From DASWJZ01 sp963792885 (GTDB lineage: Bacteria > Pseudomonadota > Alphaproteobacteria > Rhizobiales > Afifellaceae), in NCBI GenBank assembly GCA_963792885.1, contig CAWBXX010000002.1, forward strand, positions 682,001 to 746,000: a stretch of DNA of 64,000 bases, read 5' to 3'. The position numbers and the translations under genes are program-made. The notes beneath the pieces are model-generated. The model was not told the DNA's origin. It did not search any database and saw nothing but the letters and a program-made list of their open reading frames with translations. Positions within the stretch are counted from its first letter, which is position 1. Each line of letters begins with the position of its first letter. Shown one piece after another: positions 1 to 10,253 of this stretch.

Positions 1-232
1 GATCGAAGTAGTCGGCGGCCTTCTGATCCTTCTCGGGCTCTTCACGCGGCCCGCCGCGTTCGTGCTCTCAGGCGAGATGGCGGTCGCCTATTTCCTGGCG
101 CATGCGCCGCAGAGCTTCTGGCCCGCCGTGAACCAGGGTGAAGCCGCGATCCTCTTCTGCTTCGTCTTCCTATGTCTGGTCTTCGTCGGGGCCGGCGCTT
201 TCAGCGTTGACGGGATGCGCGCCAGGGCCTGA
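1..232 (+). CDS. DoxX family membrane protein, C-terminal part
   Basis: The window opens inside this gene; the frame starting at base 2 runs to a TGA at 230-232. The visible 76 residues contain two hydrophobic stretches (about residues 1-15 and 50-67) and a motif of the type GLFTRPAAFVLSGEMAVAYF, which is typical of the last two helices of DoxX/SURF4-like inner-membrane proteins. DoxX proteins are four-helix membrane proteins often linked to redox or thiol-stress functions; no specific role can be read here. The start lies upstream of the window. Confidence 0.7.
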   Translation, partial: IEVVGGLLILLGLFTRPAAFVLSGEMAVAYFLAHAPQSFWPAVNQGEAAILFCFVFLCLVFVGAGAFSVDGMRARA

Positions 233-266
233 GCCCGGAACCGATCCTCGAAAAGCGGACGGCCGT

Positions 267-689
267 CTAATCCTCCCCTGTCGGCCTTCCGCGCAGCTTC
301 TTCACGCCGCTTCGTTCGCTCTTCGCGCGAAGTCGACGTTCGCGCGCCGCAGCGGTCGGCTTCGTCGGCCGGCGTTTCTTCGGCACATGTGCTGCGCGGC
401 GGATCAGCGCGAGCAGGCGGTCGAGGGCGTCGGCGCGGTTGCGCTCCTGCGTTCGGAAGCGGTCGGCGAAGATCACCACGACGCCGTCCTTGGTGAGCCG
501 CGCACCTGCGATCTTTTCAAGTCGCGTGCGGACCGGCTCCGGCAGGGAAGGAGAGCGCCGCGCGTCGAAGCGGAGCTGCACGGCCGTCGCCACCTTGTTG
601 ACGTTCTGCCCGCCTGGGCCGGAGGCGCGCACGAAGCTCTCCAGAATCTCGCTCTCGGAGATCGCGATGTCATCGGTGACCGGAATCAT
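267..689 (-). CDS. arfB: Alternative ribosome-rescue factor ArfB (YaeJ-like peptidyl-tRNA hydrolase)
   Basis: A 140-residue protein carrying the release-factor catalytic signature GPGGQNVNKVATAVQLRF near residue 22. The tail is basic and Lys/Arg-rich (last about 35 residues). Both are hallmarks of ArfB/ICT1, which hydrolyses peptidyl-tRNA on ribosomes stalled without a stop codon; the basic tail enters the empty mRNA channel. The length matches the family. I chose the ATG at 689 because the extra upstream residues of the longer frame do not resemble the family. It stands alone, facing the tRNA-Arg gene. Confidence 0.9.
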   Translation of the reverse strand: MIPVTDDIAISESEILESFVRASGPGGQNVNKVATAVQLRFDARRSPSLPEPVRTRLEKIAGARLTKDGVVVIFADRFRTQERNRADALDRLLALIRRAAHVPKKRRPTKPTAAARERRLRAKSERSGVKKLRGRPTGED

Positions 690-834
690 GTGATGGAGGC
701 TAATCGACTGCGGGGTTCCCGGTAATCCCCGCATTGTGCCGCGTAGCGGCTGAGCGCTGCGGCCCAGATTGCGAGCCGCCCCCATATGCGTTATGAGCGC
801 GAGCCGCGCCTCCTGGCGCGGCGCGACATGCAGG

Positions 835-911
835 GCACCCGTAGCTCAGTTGGATAGAGTGCTGCCCTCCGAAGGCAGAGGTCACAGGTTCGAATCCTGT
901 CGGGTGCGCCA
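835..911 (+). tRNA. tRNA-Arg (anticodon CCG)
   Basis: A 77-base cloverleaf with the 3' CCA encoded. The acceptor arm GCACCCG pairs with CGGGTGC. The D-arm starts GTAGCTCAGTTGG, the anticodon stem CTGCC/GGCAG encloses the loop CTCCGAA (anticodon CCG, reading CGG), and the T-arm contains GGTTCGAATCC. All stems pair. Confidence 0.96.
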
Positions 912-937
912 CTTTCTCGAGCGCGGTTGCGACATCG

Positions 938-1360
938 TCACGTCGCGTCGAGCACCGCGGTCGCTTCGATCTCGACCTTTGCGGCGTCTTCGACAAGCGC
1001 GCTCACTTCCACAAGCGTCATCGAAGGAAAATTCCGGCCGATCACGTCGCGATAGGCCTCGCCCACCTCCTTCAGGCGCGCGCAATATTCGCGCTTGTCG
1101 GTGACGTACCAGGTGAGGCGGACGAGATGCTCGGGACGGCCGCCGCTTTCCGCGAGCACCGCGACGACGTTCGAAAGCGCCTGACGGGTCTGCGCGACGA
1201 AGTCGTCGCTCTCGAACTCTTGCGCGGCATTCCAGCCGATCTGCCCGCCGACGAAGACCATGGGGCCAGACGCGACGATCCCGTTCGCGTAGCCGGATGT
1301 GGGCTTCCAGCCCGCCGGATGCAACGTTCGTCTACCCTCGCTCTTCGGCATCGTGGTCAT
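938..1360 (-). CDS. RidA/YjgF family protein (probable enamine/imine deaminase)
   Basis: A 140-residue RidA-fold protein. It has the family's VFVGGQIGW strand, the QTRQALSNV helix and a C-terminal stretch of the type FPSMTLVEVSALVEDAAKVEIEA in which the usual active-site Arg region is recognisable. RidA proteins hydrolyse reactive enamine/imine intermediates to ketones and ammonia. It is the last gene of the minus-strand aromatic-CoA operon, 37 bases after the CoA ligase, which suggests a job in removing the amino nitrogen released during 2-aminobenzoyl-CoA breakdown. The ATG at 1351 is an alternative start with better Shine-Dalgarno spacing. Confidence 0.85.
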   Translation of the reverse strand: MTTMPKSEGRRTLHPAGWKPTSGYANGIVASGPMVFVGGQIGWNAAQEFESDDFVAQTRQALSNVVAVLAESGGRPEHLVRLTWYVTDKREYCARLKEVGEAYRDVIGRNFPSMTLVEVSALVEDAAKVEIEATAVLDAT

Positions 1361-1397
1361 GTCTCCGACAATAGAACTCTCGAAGTCGCTTCAACAT

Positions 1398-3025
1398 TCA
1401 GGGCAGCGTGTTGCGCAGCAGGAAGCGGCGCACCTTGCCCGTCGCGGTTTTTGGCAGGTCGTCGACGAAGCGGATCGAGCGCGGGAAATTGTGCGAAGCG
1501 ATCGTCGCCTTGACGTGATCCTGCAGGCGCTTGACAGCGGCGGCGCTGCCGGTTTCCCCCGGTGCCAGCACGACGAACGCCTTGATGATCTCGCCGCGTT
1601 CCTTGTCCGGAACGCCGAGGACGGCGCAATCGGCGACGGAGGGGTGGGAGAGGAGGGCAGCTTCCACCTCCGGAGCCGCGATCGCCTCGCCGTTCGACAC
1701 GATCAGGTCGTCGGTGCGCGCGACGAAATGGAAGCGGCCGCTCTCGTCCTCGAAAACCATGTCGCCGGTCAGGTTCCAGCCGTCACGGACGAAGTCGCGC
1801 TGCCTCGGATCGTCCAGACAGCGGCAGCCGGTCGGGCCGCGCACCGCCAGATGGCCGAAGGTCCCGCGCGGCACCTCGCGCATGTCGGCGTCGAGGGCCT
1901 TGGCCTCGTAGCCGTGGACCGGGCGCCCGAAGATTCCGGGGGCCGTCTCGCCAAGATGGCTTGAGATGAAGATATGCAGCATTTCCGTCCCGCCGATGCC
2001 GTCGAGCAGCGGAACGGCGGAATAGCGCTTGGTCCAGGATTCGAAGGTTTTTGGCGGCAGCGCGTCGCCGGCGGAGACCGCACAGCGGAGCGATGCGAGG
2101 TTCTTGGGCGCGCATTTCAGCGCGAGAATGCGATGGTAGATCGAAGGGCCGGCGAAGGCGATCGTCGCCTTGTAGGTCTTGATCTCGCTGACGAGGTCGG
2201 CGGCCGACGCCTCCTCGAGCAGCACCGACGCGGCGCCGAAGCGGAGCGGGAAAATGACGAGACCGCCGAGCCCGAAGGTGTAGGCGAGCGGCGTCGTGCC
2301 GACCACGACATCGTCTGGCGTGATGCCGAGCACCTCCTTCGCGTAGCTGTCGGCAATGGCCAGGAGATCGCGATGGAAGTGCATCGCCGCTTTCGGGTCT
2401 CCGGTCGTGCCGGTCGAGAAGGCGATGATCGCGACATCGTCGCGGCTCGTCTTTACGGCGTCGAACAGCACCGGCTTGCGGAGCGCGATGCGGTCGAGCT
2501 CGGCATCGAAATTCGCGGTGCCGTCGAAGCCGATCACCTTCTTCAGGAAGCGGCTCGACTTCGCCGCTGCGACGAGCTCGTCCATGAGCCGCGTGTCGCA
2601 AAGCGCGAGCTTCACCTCGGCCTTGTCGATCGCTTTGCCAAGCTCGGCGGCACTTCAGCGACTGCACGGTGTTGATCGACGACAGCGCCGGCCTTCAGCG
2701 CCGCAAGCCAGCAGGCGACCATCGCCGGGTTGTTGGCGGAGCGGATCAGCACGCGGTTTCCGGGGACGACGCCGAGGTCCTCCACCAGCGCGCGCGCGAG
2801 GCGGTTGGTCCAGTCGGCAAGCTCCTTGTAGGTCCTGAGCCGTCCGTGGCCGATCAACGCGGTGTGGTCGCCGAAGCCGCGCTCGACCATGCGGTCGGTG
2901 AGCTCGGCGCCGACATTCAGCGTGGCCGGATAATCGAAGCCCTTGAGCAGGAACTTCGGCCACGTCTCCGCCGGCGGCAGATGATCGCGCGAAAACGTAT
3001 CGAGGTGAGCCGAGGCCCCAAGCAT
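1398..3025 (-). CDS. Benzoate/2-aminobenzoate-type CoA ligase (frame broken as sequenced)
   Basis: An AMP-forming acyl-CoA synthetase of the benzoate-CoA ligase group. The N-terminal 120 residues are read from 3025. The main part carries the phosphate-binding loop (FSTGTTGDPKAAMHF), the adenylation motif GIGGTEMLHIF, the DGWNLTGDM hinge segment and the C-terminal PKTATGKVRRFLLR with the catalytic Lys. Two single-base insertions (about 2677 and 2652) separate the frames; removing both gives 542 codons, the normal family length. It converts an aromatic acid plus ATP and CoA to the CoA thioester, the first step of the pathway encoded by this operon. It starts immediately after the acyl-CoA dehydrogenase gene. 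Substrate (2-aminobenzoate versus salicylate or benzoate) is inferred from the neighbours only. Confidence 0.88.
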
Positions 3026-4258
3026 TTACTCTCCCCCCAGGGTCTGACGCGCGATCACGACCTTCTGCACGTCGGAGGCGCCCTCGTAGATGCGGAGCGC
3101 TCGGATTTCGCGGTAAAGCCGCTCGACGACGGAGCCGGCGCGGACGCCGTCGCCGCCGTGAAGCTGCACCGCCTTGTCGATGACGATCTGCGCGCGATCG
3201 GTGGCGAAGAGCTTTGCCATCGAGGCTTCGCGCGAGACGCGGGCGGCGCCCTGATCCTTGGTCCAGGCCGCGCGGTAGACGAGGAGCGCCGCCGCGTCGA
3301 TGTCGAGCGCCATGTCGGCGACGTGACCCTGCACCATCTGCAGTTCCATCATCGGTGCGCCGAAAAGCTTGCGTTGCCTCACGCGCGCGAGCGATTCGTC
3401 GAGTGCGCGGCGGGCGAAGCCGAGCGCGGCGGCCCCGACCGTCGAGCGGAAGATATCGAGGACGCTCATGGCGATGCGAAAGCCTTCGCCGGGGCGGCCG
3501 ATCATCATCGATTCCGGCAGGCGCAGATTGTTGAAGCGGAGGCGGGCGAGAGGGTGCGGCGCGATCACCGCGAGGCGCTCGACGATCTCGAGCCCGTCAA
3601 TCTCCGCCGGTACAAGAAACGCCGAAATGCCCTTCGCGCCGGGAGCTTCGCCGGTGCGCGCGAAGACGATATAGAAATCCGCGATGCCGCCGTTCGAGAT
3701 CCAGGTCTTCTCGCCGTCGAGCCGGTAGAAATTGCCGGCCTTCGTCGCCGTCATGTCCATCGCTGCGACGTCGGAGCCCGATTTCGTCTCCGACAGCGCG
3801 AACGCGGCGATGGCGCGCCCCTCGCGGGTCTTCTTCAGCCATTTCTTCTGATCGGCCGTGCCGAAGAGCGAGAGCGCGCCGGTCCCGAGTCCCTGCATGG
3901 CGAAGGCGAAATCGGCAAGGCCATCATGGCGGGCGAGCGTCTCGCGCGCGAGACACAGCGTGCGCACGTCGAGCGCGCCGTTTTCCTCCGGGTCGATCGC
4001 GGTGTGCTTCAGCCATCCGTCGCGGCCGAGCCGGTTCACGAGGTCGCGGCAGGCGGCGTCGATATCCGCGCTGTCACCCTCGGGCTTGACCCGAGGGCCT
4101 GGATCCAAATCACTGGGTTCTCGGGTCGCGCCGTGCGCGCCCGAGGATGACGCTTCGTGAACCGGCAGGTTCGCCGCGCACCATGCCTCCAGCGCGGCGT
4201 GGAAGGACCGGTGGCGGTCTTCGAAGAACGGCCAGGAGAGGAAGCTCTTGTCCGCCAT
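3026..4258 (-). CDS. Acyl-CoA dehydrogenase with an in-frame palindromic-element insertion
   Basis: A 410-residue FAD-dependent acyl-CoA dehydrogenase. Family motifs include AAFALSETKSGSDVAAM (FAD/substrate contact), EKTWISNGGIADFYIVFART, and the C-terminal IRALRIYEGASDVQKVVIARQ. The start codon overlaps the stop of the hydratase gene (TGATG at 4260-4256). Residues about 37-62 do not belong to the family: they are encoded by a copy of the palindromic repeat seen between genes elsewhere in the window (4073-4151), inserted without breaking the frame between the N-terminal helix and the rest of the helical domain. In the operon it would oxidise a ring-derived acyl-CoA intermediate. Confidence 0.9.
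   Translation of the reverse strand: MADKSFLSWPFFEDRHRSFHAALEAWCAANLPVHEASSSGAHGATREPSDLDPGPRVKPEGDSADIDAACRDLVNRLGRDGWLKHTAIDPEENGALDVRTLCLARETLARHDGLADFAFAMQGLGTGALSLFGTADQKKWLKKTREGRAIAAFALSETKSGSDVAAMDMTATKAGNFYRLDGEKTWISNGGIADFYIVFARTGEAPGAKGISAFLVPAEIDGLEIVERLAVIAPHPLARLRFNNLRLPESMMIGRPGEGFRIAMSVLDIFRSTVGAAALGFARRALDESLARVRQRKLFGAPMMELQMVQGHVADMALDIDAAALLVYRAAWTKDQGAARVSREASMAKLFATDRAQIVIDKAVQLHGGDGVRAGSVVERLYREIRALRIYEGASDVQKVVIARQTLGGE
4073..4151. repeat. Palindromic element, family A, inside the acyl-CoA dehydrogenase gene
   Basis: Begins GTCACCCTCGGGCTTGACCC and ends GCGCGCCCGAGGATGAC, like the intergenic copies at 5873, 8413, 10138, 12847, 15957 and 26859. It has two short stem-loops (CCCTCGGG/CCCGAGGG on the left, CTCGGG/CCCGAG on the right). 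Here it is read through as protein on the minus strand. Confidence 0.9.
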
Positions 4259-5070
4259 CAGTCGCCCTTAAAGACCGGTTTTTCCTTGGCGACGAAGGCG
4301 CGATAGGCGCGCTCGAAATCGCCTGTCTTCATCATCAGCGCCTGCGCCTGCGCTTCCGCCTCGATCGCCTGTTCGAGGCTCATCGACCATTCCTGCACGA
4401 GCTGCGTCTTGGTCATTGCATGCGCGGCGGTCGGGCCGCTCGCGAGGCTTTGCGCGAAGGCGAGCGCTTCCTTCTCGATGTCGGAAGCCTGCACGATCCG
4501 GTTGAAGAAACCCCAGCGCTCGCCTTCCTCCGCGCTCATCGTGCGCCCGGTATAGAGAAGCTCGGCGGCTCGGCCCTGGCCGATGATGCGCGGAAGAATG
4601 GCGCAGGCGCCCATGTCGCAGCCGGCAAGCCCGACGCGCGTGAACAGGAAGGCAGTCTTCGCCTCCGGCGTCGCAAAGCGGATGTCGGAGGCCATGGCGA
4701 TGATCGCGCCGGCGCCGACGCAGATCCCTTCGACGGCCGCGACAATGGGCTTGCCGCACAGAAGCATCGCCTTGACGAGATCGCCGGTCATCCGGGTGAA
4801 GGCGAGAAGGCGCCCCATGTCCATGCCGACGAGCGGGCCGATGATCTCGTGCACGTCGCCGCCGGACGAGAAATTGCCCCCGTTCGAACCGAAGACGACT
4901 GCCTTCACGTCGTCGGCGTAAGGGAGCGCGCGGAACGTATCGCGCAGCTCCGCATAGCTCTCGAAGGTGAGGGGGTTCTTGCGCTCCGGCCGATCAAGCG
5001 AAATCACCGCGACCTTGCCGTCCATGCGCCAGCGGAAATGCGAAGGCTTGAGGCCTGCCATGTCAGACAT
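4258..5070 (-). CDS. Enoyl-CoA hydratase/isomerase family protein
   Basis: A 270-residue crotonase-fold protein. The first oxyanion-hole segment appears as SNGGNFSSGGDVHEIIG, and the second as EGICVGAGAIIAMASDIRFA followed by the GLAGCDMGACAILPRIIG segment. In a ring-cleavage or beta-oxidation-like pathway it would hydrate an unsaturated CoA ester or hydrolyse a ring. The start ATG at 5070 overlaps the end of the upstream SDR gene (shared ATGTCTGA), and the stop overlaps the acyl-CoA dehydrogenase start, so translation is likely coupled across all three genes. Confidence 0.9.
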   Translation of the reverse strand: MSDMAGLKPSHFRWRMDGKVAVISLDRPERKNPLTFESYAELRDTFRALPYADDVKAVVFGSNGGNFSSGGDVHEIIGPLVGMDMGRLLAFTRMTGDLVKAMLLCGKPIVAAVEGICVGAGAIIAMASDIRFATPEAKTAFLFTRVGLAGCDMGACAILPRIIGQGRAAELLYTGRTMSAEEGERWGFFNRIVQASDIEKEALAFAQSLASGPTAAHAMTKTQLVQEWSMSLEQAIEAEAQAQALMMKTGDFERAYRAFVAKEKPVFKGD

Positions 5071-5827
5071 GCGCGAGCTCCGGGATTGCGATCGCCTGAC
5101 CGGTGGTCTTTTCCGAACCGGGGCCGCAAAGCCTGAGCACGATCGCGGCGACCTCCTGCGGCTCGACAATGCGCTGGTCGGCATTGAGCCCGGCCAGTAT
5201 CTGGCGGGCCTCCTCGTCGCTCCGACCGGTCTTGTCGACGATCGTCCTGACACTCCGTTCGAGCATCGGCGTCGCGGTATAGCCCGGGCAGACGGCGTTG
5301 ACGGTGATGCCGGTGCCGTCGGTCTCCGCGGCAAGCGTGCGCGCCAGCCCGACGGCGCCGTGCTTCGCTGCCGTATACCCCGCCGCGTAGGCGTGGCCTT
5401 CGAGCCCGGCAATGGAGGCGATCACCACGAGCCTCCCCCAGTCGGCGCCGGCCATCGTCTTGATACCCTCGCGCAAGGTCAAGAAGACGCCGGTCAAATT
5501 GACGGCGATCATTCGCTCGAAGCTCTCAAGAGTCGTGCGCGCGAAGGACGCGCTCTCCGCCGCCCCCGCGTTGGCGACGACGATCGAAAGCGGGCCACTT
5601 TTCTCAATGGCGGCGCGGAACGCCGCGACGATCGAGGCTTCGTCAGTGACATCGGCGACGAGGGCGTTCATGCCCGGGTGCTTTTTCGCCAGCGCCTCTA
5701 GCGGCTCAAGGCGGCGGCCGGTGATCGTCACTTTCGCGCCGGCCTCCGCGAGGGCGACGGCGATCGCAGCGCCGATACCGGTGCCGCCGCCAGTGACCAG
5801 AGCATGTTTTCCGGCGAGCGGCGTCAT
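5063..5827 (-). CDS. Short-chain dehydrogenase/reductase (SDR)
   Basis: A 254-residue classical SDR. It has the nucleotide-binding motif TGGGTGIG near residue 12, the NAG strand (VVANAGAAES), the catalytic Ser in VVIASIAGLEG and the YxxxK pair in AAGYTAAKHGAVGLAR. It would interconvert a hydroxyl and a keto group using NAD(P)H, probably the 3-hydroxyacyl-CoA step of the CoA-ester pathway. A GGGAGCGG sequence lies just upstream of the start. About 180 bases separate it from the monooxygenase gene, filled by a palindromic repeat. Confidence 0.9.
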   Translation of the reverse strand: MTPLAGKHALVTGGGTGIGAAIAVALAEAGAKVTITGRRLEPLEALAKKHPGMNALVADVTDEASIVAAFRAAIEKSGPLSIVVANAGAAESASFARTTLESFERMIAVNLTGVFLTLREGIKTMAGADWGRLVVIASIAGLEGHAYAAGYTAAKHGAVGLARTLAAETDGTGITVNAVCPGYTATPMLERSVRTIVDKTGRSDEEARQILAGLNADQRIVEPQEVAAIVLRLCGPGSEKTTGQAIAIPELAHV

Positions 5828-5872
5828 TGCGCGCCGCTCCCAAACCTGAGGGTAGGGTGCACCAGTTCGGAC

Positions 5873-5979
5873 GTCATTCTCGGGCGGAGCGAAGCGGAGA
5901 CCCGAGAACCCAGAAAGGCAACGCTTCTCTCAATTCCTCTGGGTCCTCGGGTCGTGCGTGCCGCGCGCCCGAGGATGAC
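5873..5979. repeat. Palindromic element, family A
   Basis: A copy of about 107 bases between the monooxygenase/reductase and SDR genes. The ends are GTCATTCTCGGGCGGAGCG and GCGCGCCCGAGGATGAC. The left arm folds as TCTCGGG/CCCGAGA and the right arm as CCTCGGG/CCCGAGG, so a transcript would form two hairpins inside the operon. Confidence 0.88.
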
Positions 5980-6004
5980 GGCGTCGCGATGGGGGCCGTG
6001 CATC

Positions 6005-8294
<2,290 letters not shown>

Positions 8295-8344
8295 CGTTCG
8301 GCGCCTTCCTCTTTACCCGCTTTGTCGCATCGAGCGGGAGATAG

Positions 8345-8356
8345 TTCAAGCTTGAA
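8345..8356. promoter_or_regulatory. Putative operator TTCAAGCTTGAA upstream of the aromatic-CoA operon
   Basis: A perfect 12-base palindrome 51 bases upstream of the monooxygenase/reductase start. The same core appears at 25598-25619 and 28324-28339, and half of it at 17681-17691, each time near the start of a catabolic or transport unit. MarR-type regulators commonly bind such palindromes; two MarR genes lie in the window. The regulator is inferred, not shown. Confidence 0.6.
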
Positions 8357-8412
8357 ATGTCTCGCACCTGGTACCTGCTTTTGAGAAATCGGGAAATTAC
8401 ACATCGAGCGCC

Positions 8413-8520
8413 GTCATTCTCGGGCGGAGCGACGCGGAGACCCGAGAACCCAGTCGGAGAGCCTGGTTCCCAAGACATCCTGGGTCCTCGGGTCACGCGT
8501 GCCGCGCGCCCGAGGATGAC
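8413..8520. repeat. Palindromic element, family A
   Basis: A copy of 108 bases between iorB and the monooxygenase/reductase gene, ending in the characteristic GCCCGAGGATGAC. It has two stem-loops as in the other copies. It lies upstream of the operator, so it could separate the ior and aromatic-CoA transcripts. Confidence 0.88.
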
Positions 8521-8557
8521 AATCACTCGCGTACTCCGTCCCCGGAGGCACCAAAAA

Positions 8558-10117
8558 CTACAGCGTCCGGATGGTCTGCAGAGCGCCGTCGAGCATCTCG
8601 CCGCCTTCGTCCTTGAGGGCGGCCTCTATCAGCCGGTGCAGCCATTCGGCGGCGTCGGCCCGCCCGGCAAGGATCGGCAGCGCGGAGAGCACGCGATCGT
8701 ATTTCGCCTCGCCGCGCGCGTGCGTGTCGCTGTAGCCCTTGATGAGCCGGCGGCAGCGCAGCACTTCGACGGCGAGCGCGTAGTTCTTCGTGAGCGTGTC
8801 TCGGGCGAGCGCCAGCCATTCTTCGACATGCGCCATCTCCGTGCGGTGGCGGAGCGTCGAACGGCGCATGTGCCGGAGCCCGCCTACGAAATAGAGCGCG
8901 AGGAAGTGGTGGATGCGATCGGTTCTGAAATGCCTGCCCTTGTTGACGACGCGATCGAGCGCGCGCACGAGCTTCGGCCGCACCATGACGAATGAGCCGA
9001 GCGCGGCAGGCATCGTCCCGCAGACTTCTTCGATGCGTGGATGCATGAATTCGGTGATGTGAAGCACCTGCGCGTCACCGACTCCGACTTCATTCTCGAC
9101 TCGGCGGAAGCGGGAGGCGCGTGTCTTCAAATCGGCAACGCGGATGACGTCGTCATAAGCCATGGCGTTGGCGAGGTATTTGGCGGCTTCGGCTGTGAAG
9201 CGGAAGCCGTGGGCCGCGCCGCCTGCCGCGACATCGATCGCGTGAAGCGCTTTCAGCCGGTCGAGATAGTCGCGCCCGTATTTGAGATCCTGGAAATCGA
9301 CGACCTTCTCAAGGCCGGCAAGAAGCATTGCCTGCGTCTCGGCTGGAAAATCGTTGGCGGTGCTGTCGGCAAGCGCCGACCAGGCGCGGGTCGCGTTCGC
9401 CGGGCCGGAGACGGCCGGTGCGCTGCGCTTGGGCGCGGCTGGAGCCGCCGTCGCCGCCGTAGCGCCTTCCGCCTCCGGCTTCTCGACGGCCGCAAAGCCG
9501 GCGCCGAAAGCCTTGAGGCTTTGCGCCGCGCCGCGACCGCCGGCCGCGATTGTCGCCTCAAAACTCTCGCGCGGGAAGGGGAGCACGCCGGAGCCGGCGA
9601 GGGCGCCGAAGAGGCTCGCGGAGATCATGCTGCCATTCTCCGCCGCGAGCTTCTCCAGATCGGCGCCGAGGAAGCGTTTAGCGCTCTTGCGCGCCGCGTC
9701 GAGCACCGGCTCTGCTTCGAAAATCCCCGTCCCCGGCATCACCTTCTCGATGACGGCGAGCGTGCGGTGCGTGGAGGTGATCAGCGTCGTGCGGTCGGGC
9801 GTGACGAGCCCACGCTGCATCGCGCGCCCCGCTTCCATCAGCTCCGCTGCGAGCACGATATCGACGTCGCCCGGCGCCGGCATCAGTGAGAGGACCGGCG
9901 TTCCGTCGGCCTCCCCCTCAATTTCGGGAACCATCTCGATGTAATAGATCGTCGCGCCTGTCCGCTGCGCCACGCCGGGCACCGAGGTCGACTGCGCGTA
10001 CCAGCCGTTTCGCTCGGCGAGATCGACGATCCAGTCCGTGACGACGCCGCCGCCCTGTCCGCCGACCGCGAGGATCGCGAGCTTGATGATGGGATCGTTG
10101 GCGGGAGGCGCGAGCAT
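8558..10117 (-). CDS. iorB: Indolepyruvate ferredoxin oxidoreductase, beta subunit family (extended form)
   Basis: A 519-residue protein. The first 190 residues are the 2-oxoacid:acceptor oxidoreductase gamma-type domain (GGQGGGVVTDWI near residue 17, VPGVAQRTGATIYYIEM). An Ala/Pro-rich linker follows (about 212-240), then a helical C-terminal domain of about 270 residues of the DUF6537 type found fused to IorB in proteobacteria. With IorA it oxidatively decarboxylates aryl-pyruvates to aryl-acetyl-CoA and reduces ferredoxin. It sits directly downstream of iorA, separated by a palindromic repeat. Confidence 0.87.
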   Translation of the reverse strand: MLAPPANDPIIKLAILAVGGQGGGVVTDWIVDLAERNGWYAQSTSVPGVAQRTGATIYYIEMVPEIEGEADGTPVLSLMPAPGDVDIVLAAELMEAGRAMQRGLVTPDRTTLITSTHRTLAVIEKVMPGTGIFEAEPVLDAARKSAKRFLGADLEKLAAENGSMISASLFGALAGSGVLPFPRESFEATIAAGGRGAAQSLKAFGAGFAAVEKPEAEGATAATAAPAAPKRSAPAVSGPANATRAWSALADSTANDFPAETQAMLLAGLEKVVDFQDLKYGRDYLDRLKALHAIDVAAGGAAHGFRFTAEAAKYLANAMAYDDVIRVADLKTRASRFRRVENEVGVGDAQVLHITEFMHPRIEEVCGTMPAALGSFVMVRPKLVRALDRVVNKGRHFRTDRIHHFLALYFVGGLRHMRRSTLRHRTEMAHVEEWLALARDTLTKNYALAVEVLRCRRLIKGYSDTHARGEAKYDRVLSALPILAGRADAAEWLHRLIEAALKDEGGEMLDGALQTIRTL

Positions 10118-10137
10118 GGTCAGGCACCAACCGCGGG

Positions 10138-10226
10138 GTCATTCTCGGGCGGAGACCCGAGAACCCAGAAACCTGCGCGTCCCGGTCCTGGGTCCCCGGA
10201 TCGCGCTTCGCGCGTCCGAGGATGAC
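10138..10226. repeat. Palindromic element, family A (shorter copy)
   Basis: A copy of 89 bases between iorA and iorB. The left arm lacks the usual GGAGCGAAGC spacer (it reads CGGGCGGAGACCCGAG directly). The right arm ends GCGCGTCCGAGGATGAC. Confidence 0.85.
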
Positions 10227-10253
10227 ATTGAGAGGTGATGGCATGCATCCTGA

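Noticed and set aside
2669..4150. A long plus-strand frame of 493 codons opposite the CoA ligase and acyl-CoA dehydrogenase genes
   Set aside because: It is an antisense shadow caused by high GC; its sequence has no recognisable domain while the opposite strand encodes clear families. The same applies to other long antisense frames, for example those opposite hyfF and the adenylate cyclase.
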